From Methanomassiliicoccus sp. UBA386 (GTDB lineage: Archaea; Thermoplasmatota; Thermoplasmata; Methanomassiliicoccales; Methanomassiliicoccaceae): 18,839 nucleotides of DNA. Below the pieces are notes generated by a model. The model worked only from the letters and a program-made list of their open reading frames with translations, did not search any database and had not been told where the DNA came from. Location: NCBI GenBank assembly GCA_002498285.1, contig DAGU01000085.1:4417-23255 (forward strand), read 5' to 3'. Each line of letters starts with the position of its first letter. Within the stretch, counting starts at the first letter, position 1. A program made the position numbers and the translations under genes. Below, piece by piece: positions 1-6,311 of the stretch.

Positions 1-768
1 TTGCGGCGGGCAGGGATGATCGAGAACTATCCGGGATTCCCGGAAGGCATCCCCGCCGCCAGGCTGGTCGGCCGGTTCATCGAGCACCTCCAGGCGGTGG
101 GCGGCTCGGTGGAGAGGGCGTCGGTGGAGCGCATCTCCAGGAACGACGATGGGACCTACACCGTTTCGACCCCCTTTGAGGCAGATCGAACGAGGGCAGC
201 GATCGTCGCTACGGGGACCAGACCAAGGATGGTCGCCATCGAAGGAGCGCGGGCCGCTCAGGGCCACCAGTTATTCTATGACCTGCTGGAGTTGCTGGAG
301 AGGGCGGAGCCTGGGGAAAGGATCGTGATCTATGGGGGCGGGGACGCCGCTTTCGACCTCGGGCTCAACCTCCGCCACAGAGGATACGAAACCGCGATAG
401 TGTGCCGCTCGAGGGCGCGCTGCCTGCCCCTGCTCAGGGCGAGGGCGGAACGGGACGGCATACGGGTGATGGAGGGGCGCTCCATCACAAGGGTCGCGAG
501 CGGGGAGAGGCTCACGCTTGAACTGGATGGAGCAAGCCCCGTCGAGGCCGACCGCCTGCTGATCGCCTGCGGCAGGGAGCCCCGATTGGACATCCTGGAG
601 CCGCCACTCGGCGCCCTCTTGCGATCGGACGACACCTATGCGGCCGGCGTTCCGGGGCTCTACCTGGCCGGGGATGTGGCGGCCGATGGGAGGAGGCAGG
701 TGGGGATCGCCGTCGGCAGCGGCATTAACGCGGCGATGCTGGCAGAACAATATCTGAGGAGACGCTGA
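1..768 (+). CDS. Thioredoxin-reductase-like FAD/NAD(P)-dependent oxidoreductase, 5' partial
   Basis: The reading frame is open at the left edge and the N-terminal FAD-binding GxGxxG region is missing, so the gene starts upstream; the TTG at base 1 is probably not the start. Visible residues (numbered from base 1) include the ENYPGFPEGI segment (8-17) typical of the thioredoxin reductase fold, the ATGTRP flavin motif (70-75), a nucleotide-binding GGGDAA motif (112-117) and the C-terminal FAD motif around LAGD (222-225). The CxxC redox pair that thioredoxin reductases carry just before the nucleotide-binding motif is absent: the stretch at 86-110 has no cysteine. It is therefore probably not a classical thioredoxin reductase. 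Thioredoxin-reductase-like ferredoxin/flavodoxin:NAD(P) reductases also lack the pair and are an alternative. The stop is one base before the next ATG, so the two genes are probably co-transcribed. Confidence 0.85.
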   Translation: MRRAGMIENYPGFPEGIPAARLVGRFIEHLQAVGGSVERASVERISRNDDGTYTVSTPFEADRTRAAIVATGTRPRMVAIEGARAAQGHQLFYDLLELLERAEPGERIVIYGGGDAAFDLGLNLRHRGYETAIVCRSRARCLPLLRARAERDGIRVMEGRSITRVASGERLTLELDGASPVEADRLLIACGREPRLDILEPPLGALLRSDDTYAAGVPGLYLAGDVAADGRRQVGIAVGSGINAAMLAEQYLRRR

Positions 769-769
769 C

Positions 770-1726
770 ATGAGGATCCTGGAGAAGTACGGCAATGATG
801 AGCTCGCGAGAGTATGGGTGGCCCAGATGAGGGACGACCCCCGTTCGGTGGTGGAGTTCGTGGAGGCGGTCCAGCCTCCCGTCCCCCGGGAGAAGAAGTG
901 GGTCCTGATCATCTCCTCAATGTTCGGCTGCCCGGTCGGTTGTGCGATGTGCGACGCCGGCGGGGAGTACGCCGGGCCCCTGACCAAGGAGGAGATCCTT
1001 GCCCAGATCGATATGCTCGTATCGTCCAGGCACCCCGATCGCAAGGTGCGCAGCTCCAAGTTCAAGGTCCAGTTCGCTAGGATGGGGGAGCCATCGCTGA
1101 ACCCTGCGGTCCTGGAGGCCCTTCGCATCCTGCCGTCCGCCTATGATGCCCCGGGCCTGCTGGTCTCCCTCTCCACGGTGGCCCCGGCTCGTGCGGGGAG
1201 GTTCTTCGACGAGCTGTTGAGGATAAAGGACGAGCACTACCAGGCTGGACGATTCCAGCTGCAGTTCTCCATCCACACCACCGATCCGGAGAAGCGAAAA
1301 AAGCTCATTCCCATCCGAACCTGGACGTTCGAGCAGATGGCGGCTTTCGGCGAGCGCTTCTGCTGTCCCGACCGGGGCGACCGCAAGGTGACCCTGAACT
1401 TCGCTCCGATGGCTGGATGCCCGATCGATCCTGCGGTCATCCGGGACAGCTTCGACCCCGAACGGTTCCTGATCAAGCTGACCCCCCTGAACCCCACGCT
1501 GCGCTCCTTCGAGGGCGGATTGAGGTCGGTCATCGATCCCGATTCGCCCGGAACGGGGCAGGCGTTGATCGACGGGTTCGCCAGAGAAGGCTTCGAGGTC
1601 ATACTGAGCATCGGAGAGGTGGAGGAGAATCGCATCGGCAGCAATTGCGGGCAGTACGTTCAACGGGCGCTCCATGGAAAGGAAATGCCGCTGGATGCCT
1701 ACACGACTGAACGCTACCGGGACTGA
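770..1726 (+). CDS. RlmN-like radical SAM protein
   Basis: A 318-residue radical SAM protein. The cluster motif CPVGCAMC (C54, C58, C61) has CX3CX2C spacing. The rest follows the RlmN/Cfr layout: SSMFGC before the cluster, ARMGEPSLNP, SIHTTDPEKRKKLIPI, KLTPLNPT and a C-terminal NCGQYV. RlmN methylates 23S rRNA A2503 and some tRNAs using two cysteines. One is methylated and lies in a C-terminal CGQ motif, present here as C293. The other lies seven residues before the first cluster cysteine and resolves the RNA adduct; here that position is I47. So it belongs to the superfamily but is unlikely to act exactly as RlmN does. It starts one base after the flavoprotein stop. The substrate is unknown. 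Confidence 0.85.
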   Translation: MRILEKYGNDELARVWVAQMRDDPRSVVEFVEAVQPPVPREKKWVLIISSMFGCPVGCAMCDAGGEYAGPLTKEEILAQIDMLVSSRHPDRKVRSSKFKVQFARMGEPSLNPAVLEALRILPSAYDAPGLLVSLSTVAPARAGRFFDELLRIKDEHYQAGRFQLQFSIHTTDPEKRKKLIPIRTWTFEQMAAFGERFCCPDRGDRKVTLNFAPMAGCPIDPAVIRDSFDPERFLIKLTPLNPTLRSFEGGLRSVIDPDSPGTGQALIDGFAREGFEVILSIGEVEENRIGSNCGQYVQRALHGKEMPLDAYTTERYRD

Positions 1727-1983
1727 GCGGACCTAGCATCGCGGGGCATTTGATCCCCCATGATCGCCCGTACGAGGGCCGGGCCTCATGGACGAGGGGG
1801 CGGTGCGGCTCCCAGCTGCATCTCAATGGCGGGGCCGGGCATGGATGCGATGAGGCCTCCGCCCGCTTGAATAGGGTAGCCATGTTTCCGGAGTCCCGGC
1901 CGATCCCGAACGGCCGCCAGCTCTTGACCGTCCGTGAGAACCGGTCAGAGAGGATAATCTATCCATACCGCCCTCCGGGACAT
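1727..1983. other. Intergenic region before the acetyltransferase
   Basis: The reading frame of the downstream GNAT gene is open through this stretch from 1750, but the encoded peptide has no recognisable domain and lies outside the acetyltransferase fold. A weak AT-rich element around 1953-1966 (ataatctatccata) could be the acetyltransferase promoter. No RNA gene is visible. Confidence 0.4.
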
Positions 1984-2565
1984 GTGAACCTGGATGAGAT
2001 CTTTGAACGACCAGTGACGCTGTCCACCGAGCGGCTGTTGCTCCGCCCGGTCCGGGAGGACGATGCCCCGGCGCTGTTCGCCATCCGTTCAGACCCGCTC
2101 GTGACGGAGCAGTACGGGCAGGAGCCGTACCGATCGATAGACGAATCTGCCAGATGGATACGGGGCGCTCTAGACGGCTTCTCGAAGCGCGAGTCGATGA
2201 CCTGGGCGCTCACCCTCGGGAAAGATGACACCGTCATCGGCGAGTGCTGCCTCTGGAACTTCGGCCAGGGTCATCGGTGCGCCGAGATCGGCTATGAACT
2301 GCGTTCCTCGCATTGGCGCCAGGGGCTAATGACCGAGGCGCTGTCGGCCGTTCTCGCCTACGGCTTCGATGAGATGGGGCTGCATCGGATCGAGGCCACC
2401 CCGCTGGCGTCCAACGCTGCGTCCCGGGGCCTTCTGCTGCAGCTCGGCTTCAGGCACGAGGGCACGCTTCGCCAGCGCATCCCCTTCCGGGGGAGGTTCG
2501 AGGACCAGCTCTACTACGGACTGATGTGCAGCGATCGGAGCCGCCTGCCAGCTAGCGGTCGATGA
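1984..2565 (+). CDS. GNAT-family N-acetyltransferase (RimJ/RimL type)
   Basis: The protein has the order of a RimJ/RimL-type acetyltransferase: an N-terminal TERLLLRPV strand followed by REDDAPALF, a central VIGECCLWNF strand, the acetyl-CoA loop region HWRQGLMTEAL, then GLHRIEATPLASNAASRGLLLQLGFRHEG. Such enzymes transfer acetyl from acetyl-CoA to protein N-termini or small amines; the substrate cannot be read from sequence. The GTG at 1984 gives 193 residues, the usual size for this family, and begins about a dozen residues before the first conserved strand. The frame stays open back to 1750, and an ATG at 1882 is an alternative start. Its 3' end is 16 bases from the convergent ABC permease gene. 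Confidence 0.8.
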   Translation: MNLDEIFERPVTLSTERLLLRPVREDDAPALFAIRSDPLVTEQYGQEPYRSIDESARWIRGALDGFSKRESMTWALTLGKDDTVIGECCLWNFGQGHRCAEIGYELRSSHWRQGLMTEALSAVLAYGFDEMGLHRIEATPLASNAASRGLLLQLGFRHEGTLRQRIPFRGRFEDQLYYGLMCSDRSRLPASGR

Positions 2566-2581
2566 GCCGCCCGCCCCGCCG

Positions 2582-3322
2582 TCATACGTCCCTCCACCGC
2601 GCCTTCCGGAAACCGACCCACAGGAAGATGGCGGTGAATATGAGCAGGACCGCCCAGTCGAACGCGAACATCCCTGGCGACACCTGGGTCAGCCCGGCCA
2701 TGTGCTGGGCGAGCTGGGCCGCATAGGTGGTGGGCGACAGGTAGGCAAGGGGCTGGAGCGGCTCGGGTATGAGCGTCACCGGGTAGTACACCGGGGCCAG
2801 GGAGGTGAACAGGATGGTGATCAACCGGCTGAAGGAGTAGCTCTGCACGATGTCCGTGGAGATGGTGGACAGGGCGAAGCTCAGCGCCACGGACGAGAGG
2901 AACACCATCAGCAGGACCGCTATGATGGCCGCCACCTGGATGAGGGGGACGTTGATCACCAGTGCGAACAGTATCGACAGGATGATGATGGCCGGGGACG
3001 AGTATATGATCTCGGACAGCGCCATGCCGGCCACGTAGATGGTCGAGGAGGTAGGCGAGCTCACCACGATCTCCTGCAGCTTGAAATCGTTCTTGAGGTG
3101 GGACAGGTCCGATTGCAGGGAGATTCCGCTCTGGAACATCGACATTATGAGCCCGCCCAGGATGGCCTCTCCCAGTAGCGCCCCGTCGCTGATCAGGAAG
3201 ATCAGGACAAGGAACGACAGGGGCGACAGGACCGTGTTGAGCAGCACCACCGGGTAGTTCTTCATCTCGTAGATGGCGTTGACCAGGATGGAAGCCATGA
3301 TCTGGTTCCCGACGCGCGTCAC
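2582..3322 (-). CDS. ABC-2 type transporter permease
   Basis: A 246-residue integral membrane protein with about six hydrophobic segments, near residues 25-45, 52-70, 97-123, 126-150, 168-188 and 222-240. The segment SFSRLITILFTSLAPVYYPV followed by LQPLAYLSPTTYAAQLAQ is typical of ABC-2 (DrrB/NodJ-like) exporters. The start is GTG at 3322, which overlaps the TGA of the ATPase gene by 4 bases (GTGA), so translation is probably coupled. With the ATPase it would form a homodimer-based exporter for an unknown hydrophobic or drug-like substrate. An internal ATG at 3298 is a less likely start. Confidence 0.87.
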   Translation of the reverse strand: MTRVGNQIMASILVNAIYEMKNYPVVLLNTVLSPLSFLVLIFLISDGALLGEAILGGLIMSMFQSGISLQSDLSHLKNDFKLQEIVVSSPTSSTIYVAGMALSEIIYSSPAIIILSILFALVINVPLIQVAAIIAVLLMVFLSSVALSFALSTISTDIVQSYSFSRLITILFTSLAPVYYPVTLIPEPLQPLAYLSPTTYAAQLAQHMAGLTQVSPGMFAFDWAVLLIFTAIFLWVGFRKARWRDV

Positions 3323-4251
3323 GCTCCGCCTCCCTCGTCGCCCCCCGCATCGTTGCGTATGTCCTTTCCGGCGATGTTGTAGAAGATGTCGTCAAGGGTC
3401 ACGGGGTTCACCGAGAATTGTATGTCCCGGCCGATGAACTGGTCGGAGAGACGCATGGCCTCCTCACGGGTGGTGAGCAGCTGCACCCGGCCATCGTGGC
3501 CCTTCAGGACCCTGCCCTCGATCTCCGGCAGATCGGTGCCGAAGGACACCCGCACACTGTATTGATACTTCATGCTGGCCCGCAGCTCGTCCATGTTACC
3601 CATGGCAAGGAGGGAGCCCTCGTCGAATATGCCTATTCGATCGGCCACCGATTCGGCCTCCTCCAGATAATGGGTGGTGAGGAACAGGAACCGGTCCCGG
3701 CCCATCTCGGTGAGCAGGTCCCATACCACCTGCCGGGAGATGGGGTCGAGGCCGGTCGTCGGTTCGTCCAGGAATATTATCTCGGCGTCGGACGCCATGA
3801 CCATGGCCAGCAGCGTCTTGCGCTTCATGCCGCCTGACAGTTTGTAGTTGAGCCGGTCGGAGACGTCCTGCAGCTCGACCATTGCCAGGGCCTCCTCGGC
3901 CTTCCGGCGCGAGACGCGATAGCTCTCGCCCCTCCACATCAGATAGGACGATATGGTCTGCAGGGGCGTCAGCCACGGCAGGGGCCTCCCCTCCTGGGGG
4001 ACGACGGCCATCCTCCTCCTTAGCTCGTCGGCGTCCTCCATGATGTCAAGGCCATCGATGGTGGCCGTTCCGCTGCTGGGTTCCAGTAAGGTGGCGAGTA
4101 TCCGGACCAGGGTGGTCTTGCCGGCCCCGTTGCGGCCGATGATGGAGAATATGCCCTTGGTGGGTACGCTGAGATCGACCGATGACAGCGCCCTCTTCCC
4201 ATTATCGTATACCTTCTCCAGCCCAATGCATCTGAGCTCGCCGACGCTCAT
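3319..4251 (-). CDS. ABC transporter ATP-binding protein (ABC-2 exporter, DrrA-like)
   Basis: A 310-residue ATPase with a complete nucleotide-binding domain: Walker A GRNGAGKTT (39-47), Q-loop Q86, signature LSGGM (138-142), Walker B IIFLDEP (158-164), D-loop TTGLDP and switch histidine H194 in TTHYLEEAE. The C-terminal extension (about 210-310), ending in a DDIFYNIAG segment, is typical of DrrA/CcmA-type exporters. It powers the permease encoded immediately downstream. The start ATG at 4251 is preceded by a GGGAGGGAG ribosome-binding sequence. The leader carries a 7-bp perfect inverted repeat. It is transcribed divergently from the HEAT-repeat gene. Confidence 0.92.
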   Translation of the reverse strand: MSVGELRCIGLEKVYDNGKRALSSVDLSVPTKGIFSIIGRNGAGKTTLVRILATLLEPSSGTATIDGLDIMEDADELRRRMAVVPQEGRPLPWLTPLQTISSYLMWRGESYRVSRRKAEEALAMVELQDVSDRLNYKLSGGMKRKTLLAMVMASDAEIIFLDEPTTGLDPISRQVVWDLLTEMGRDRFLFLTTHYLEEAESVADRIGIFDEGSLLAMGNMDELRASMKYQYSVRVSFGTDLPEIEGRVLKGHDGRVQLLTTREEAMRLSDQFIGRDIQFSVNPVTLDDIFYNIAGKDIRNDAGGDEGGGA

Positions 4252-4264
4252 TGACGCTCTCCCT

Positions 4265-4287
4265 CCCGACCAGCTTCGGAGGTCGGG
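4265..4287 (-). promoter_or_regulatory. Inverted repeat in the ABC exporter leader
   Basis: CCCGACC (4265-4271) and GGTCGGG (4281-4287) are perfect 7-bp complements around a 9-nt spacer. The repeat lies 13 bases upstream of the ATPase start, between the start and the TATA-like boxes, and partly overlaps the ribosome-binding sequence. It could be a repressor operator for a drug exporter or an mRNA hairpin controlling translation. The role is inferred from position only. Confidence 0.5.
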
Positions 4288-4290
4288 CTC

Positions 4291-4320
4291 GTCTTAATAG
4301 ACAACTTCTTCATTATATCG
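4291..4320 (-). promoter_or_regulatory. Candidate promoter of the ABC exporter operon
   Basis: Read on the minus strand, CGATATAATG (4320-4311) and CTATTAAGAC (4300-4291) are the only AT-rich elements in an otherwise GC-rich spacer. Archaeal transcription starts about 25 nt after a TATA box, which would give a leader of roughly 20-40 nt. Which of the two is used cannot be decided from sequence. Confidence 0.45.
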
Positions 4321-4470
4321 TGGTCCCAGACCTCGTCGGATGCCCGCGGCCGCATGTCGCGCCGCCCTGCCCCTGCGGCCGTCGAAGCGACGGCCGCATC
4401 CGCGGAGCACCGCACCTGCCGCCCGGACGGGGGCTTCCAGGGAACCCGTGCGCTCTAGATGCGCCGCAAC
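4321..4470. other. GC-rich divergent spacer between the ABC exporter and the HEAT-repeat gene
   Basis: This part of the roughly 320-nt divergent spacer is strongly GC-rich. Frames that stay open across it encode arginine- and proline-rich peptides with no domain, as expected for chance frames in GC-rich DNA. No RNA gene or clear repeat is visible. The two promoters lie at its flanks. Confidence 0.5.
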
Positions 4471-4471
4471 C

Positions 4472-4480
4472 TATTATAAA
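4472..4480 (+). promoter_or_regulatory. TATA box for the HEAT-repeat gene
   Basis: TATTATAAA is an isolated AT-rich element in GC-rich surroundings. A start about 25 nt downstream would be near 4503, leaving a leader of about 70 nt that contains a run of nine G (4509-4517). Confidence 0.55.
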
Positions 4481-4570
4481 GTCTCCAAGGACTACCGCCA
4501 GACGGCACGGGGGGGGGCGACGTCTGGGCCATCGGCGGTCCGGTACCAGCCCGATGCATCCTCCCGGAGA

Positions 4571-5131
4571 ATGAACCGTGAAAGAGTGAACCATATGATC
4601 TCTCCTGAGATGGAAAGATTGAACCTGGAAATGATATCCGATGATGCCGAGGTCCGCCGCTCCGCGCTGAAAAGGATGGATGAGCTTGCCAGGTCCAGGG
4701 ACGTGGACGCCACGGCCCTCCCCAGCCTGATGATCCTGCTGCGTTCGGCCGACGTGGAGGACCGTCGGCGGTCCTCGCGGATAGCGGCTAAGATGGCCCA
4801 GAACCGGGTGGAGGCCTTCTGGCCCTTCGATCTGCTGAACGCGCTTACCGAGGACGAGGATGCCGAAGTGAGGGAGAACGCGGCGTGGGCGCTGGGGGAG
4901 CTGGCCTCCATGAGGGTGGGGGTGCATTCTTCCGTAACCTTCCTGGCCGAGCTTCTGCTGGACCGCGAGGCCATGGTGAGGGGGACGACCTCCTGGGCCC
5001 TGGGCCAGTTCGCCGAGCATCTGCACATGAGCAGCCAGTTGGCGGCGGAGCGCCTAGAGAAGCTCACCTACGACCGCAGCCCCTACGTCAGCAAGAGCGC
5101 CGCCAGCGCCTTGGAGATAATAAGGGGCTGA
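4571..5131 (+). CDS. HEAT-repeat protein
   Basis: A 186-residue, all-helical repeat protein. Five HEAT/PBS-lyase-type repeats can be read, around residues 24-40 (DDAEVRRSALKRMDELA), 61-77, 95-112 (DEDAEVRENAAWALGELA), 131-148 (DREAMVRGTTSWALGQFA) and 168-184. Such proteins are usually scaffolds; no catalytic residues are seen and the partner is unknown. The ATG at 4571 is chosen, although GGAG lies very close to it; an ATG at 4595 would remove eight residues. The frame is open upstream to 4340, but that extension is arginine-rich, unrelated to HEAT repeats, and would lie upstream of the TATA box. It stands alone, followed by a 309-nt gap before aguB. Confidence 0.75.
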   Translation: MNRERVNHMISPEMERLNLEMISDDAEVRRSALKRMDELARSRDVDATALPSLMILLRSADVEDRRRSSRIAAKMAQNRVEAFWPFDLLNALTEDEDAEVRENAAWALGELASMRVGVHSSVTFLAELLLDREAMVRGTTSWALGQFAEHLHMSSQLAAERLEKLTYDRSPYVSKSAASALEIIRG

Positions 5132-5390
5132 TCCCGCTCTGCTCTCGTCCCCCGAGAAAGGCTCTGGTCAGTTACTCACGAATGGACTCCTGGTATTGTA
5201 GCTAGGCTCGGCCTCATCGCCCGCTGCGTTCGGCTGACATGGGTTGCCGCCGAGCCGCTTGGACCAATTCGCGGGCGCTCCGATCGCATCCTGTGGTGCG
5301 GAACAGCTTATCCGATGTGGTCGCATCGATGTTTGATTCTGCTTTCTGCATTCGGCCTACCTTTGAAAGGAAGCGAGTTCTCTGGCAATT
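5132..5390. other. Intergenic region between the HEAT-repeat gene and aguB
   Basis: No convincing coding frame. It holds one 8-bp perfect inverted repeat (5205-5212 with 5249-5256). The right end becomes AT-richer and leads into the aguB promoter. No tRNA cloverleaf or B-box-like TTC loop is seen. Confidence 0.5.
5205..5256. repeat. Long-loop inverted repeat GGCTCGGC / GCCGAGCC
   Basis: GGCTCGGC (5205-5212) is the exact reverse complement of GCCGAGCC (5249-5256), with 36 nt between them. It lies upstream of the aguB TATA box, so it is not in that mRNA. It could be a factor-binding site, the 3' structure of the HEAT-repeat transcript, or chance in GC-rich DNA. Confidence 0.35.
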
Positions 5391-5393
5391 AAC

Positions 5394-5401
5394 TTTATAA
5401 G
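5394..5401 (+). promoter_or_regulatory. TATA box of the aguB-aguA operon
   Basis: TTTATAAG is a strong archaeal TATA match in an AT-rich patch. It lies about 45 nt before the aguB ATG, predicting a start near 5423-5427 and a leader of about 15 nt that still holds the GAGGG ribosome-binding sequence near 5430-5434. Confidence 0.7.
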
Positions 5402-5440
5402 CAGACTAATTATGGATTTTTATCACCACGAGGGCATCGC

Positions 5441-6310
5441 ATGAACACCGATAATGTTGTCCTGGGCCTTGTCCAGATGGGCATGGCGTCCGATCCGCGA
5501 ACGAACCTGCAGAAGGCGGCGGCAATGGTCAAGGAGGCCGCGGAGGGCGGCGCCCAAGTGGTATGCCTTCCCGAGCTGTTCACCACGCCGTACTTTCCGC
5601 AGCATGGGCTCGGGAGCGCGTCGGAGAGAGAGAACGTCCCCTGCGAAACTGTTCCCGGCGCTGCCGCCGACGCCCTCTCCGCCATGGCCAAGGATAACGG
5701 CGTCGTGCTGGTGGGAGGGTCCATCTATGAAAAGGCGGGAGAGCGCTTCTTCAACACCGCGCTTGTCCATGGTAGGGACGGCGACCTGCTGGGAAAGTAC
5801 CGTAAGACCCATATCCCGCACGACGAGAACTTCTACGAGCAGGACTACTTCGACAAGGGCGACACGGGATTCCAGGTCATCGATACGCCCCATGGGAGGA
5901 TATCCCCCCTCATCTGCTTCGACCAATGGTTCCCCGAGGCCGCCAGGGCATGCGCCCTGGAGGGCGCCCAGATGCTGTTCTACCCCACCGCCATAGGGCT
6001 GTCTGACAACATAGAGCAGCAGGAGGGCGACTGGCAGCAGGCCTGGGAGAATGTAATGCGCGGCCATGCCATCGCCAACAGCGTGGTGGTGGCCGCCGTG
6101 AACCGCGCCGGGCGCGAGGACAAGATGGAGTTCTGGGGAGGCAGCTTTGTGATAGACGCCTTCGGGAAGACCGTCGCCCGGGCGGGAAAGGGCGAGGAGA
6201 TCGTCCTGGCCAAGATCGACCTGGAGCACGGCCGCCAGGTCCAAGAGGGATGGGGGTTCTTCCGCAACCGCCGCCCTGAATGCTACGGCCGATTGACTGA
6301 TAGGAGATGA
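5441..6310 (+). CDS. aguB: N-carbamoylputrescine amidohydrolase
   Basis: A 289-residue nitrilase-superfamily amidase. The Glu-Lys-Cys catalytic triad is visible: E45 in LPELF, K122 in KYRKTHIP and C159 in ICFDQWFPE. The family-specific stretch ENFYEQDYFDKGDTGF and the C-terminal WGFFRNRRPECYG match AguB enzymes, which hydrolyse N-carbamoylputrescine to putrescine, CO2 and ammonia in the cytoplasm. The full-length match and the next gene, agmatine deiminase, make this specific assignment safer than for a lone nitrilase. The ATG is preceded by GAGGG and a short leader. The TGA is followed by one base and then the aguA ATG. Confidence 0.94.
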   Translation: MNTDNVVLGLVQMGMASDPRTNLQKAAAMVKEAAEGGAQVVCLPELFTTPYFPQHGLGSASERENVPCETVPGAAADALSAMAKDNGVVLVGGSIYEKAGERFFNTALVHGRDGDLLGKYRKTHIPHDENFYEQDYFDKGDTGFQVIDTPHGRISPLICFDQWFPEAARACALEGAQMLFYPTAIGLSDNIEQQEGDWQQAWENVMRGHAIANSVVVAAVNRAGREDKMEFWGGSFVIDAFGKTVARAGKGEEIVLAKIDLEHGRQVQEGWGFFRNRRPECYGRLTDRR

Positions 6311-6311
6311 T

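Noticed and set aside
271..1128. Long minus-strand open frame opposite the flavoprotein and radical SAM genes
   Set aside because: It is rich in Arg, Pro and His, has no domain, and lies antisense to two well-supported genes. GC-rich DNA commonly gives such shadows.
1743..1758. GGGG/CCCC hairpin after the RlmN-like gene
   Set aside because: Only four base pairs with mismatches inward and no T tract; too weak to call a terminator.
1750..1983. N-terminal extension of the acetyltransferase frame
   Set aside because: No homology-like content, and the family length is reached from GTG 1984.
4340..4570. N-terminal extension of the HEAT-repeat frame
   Set aside because: It lies upstream of and across the TATA box and codes an Arg/Pro/Ala-rich peptide unlike HEAT repeats.
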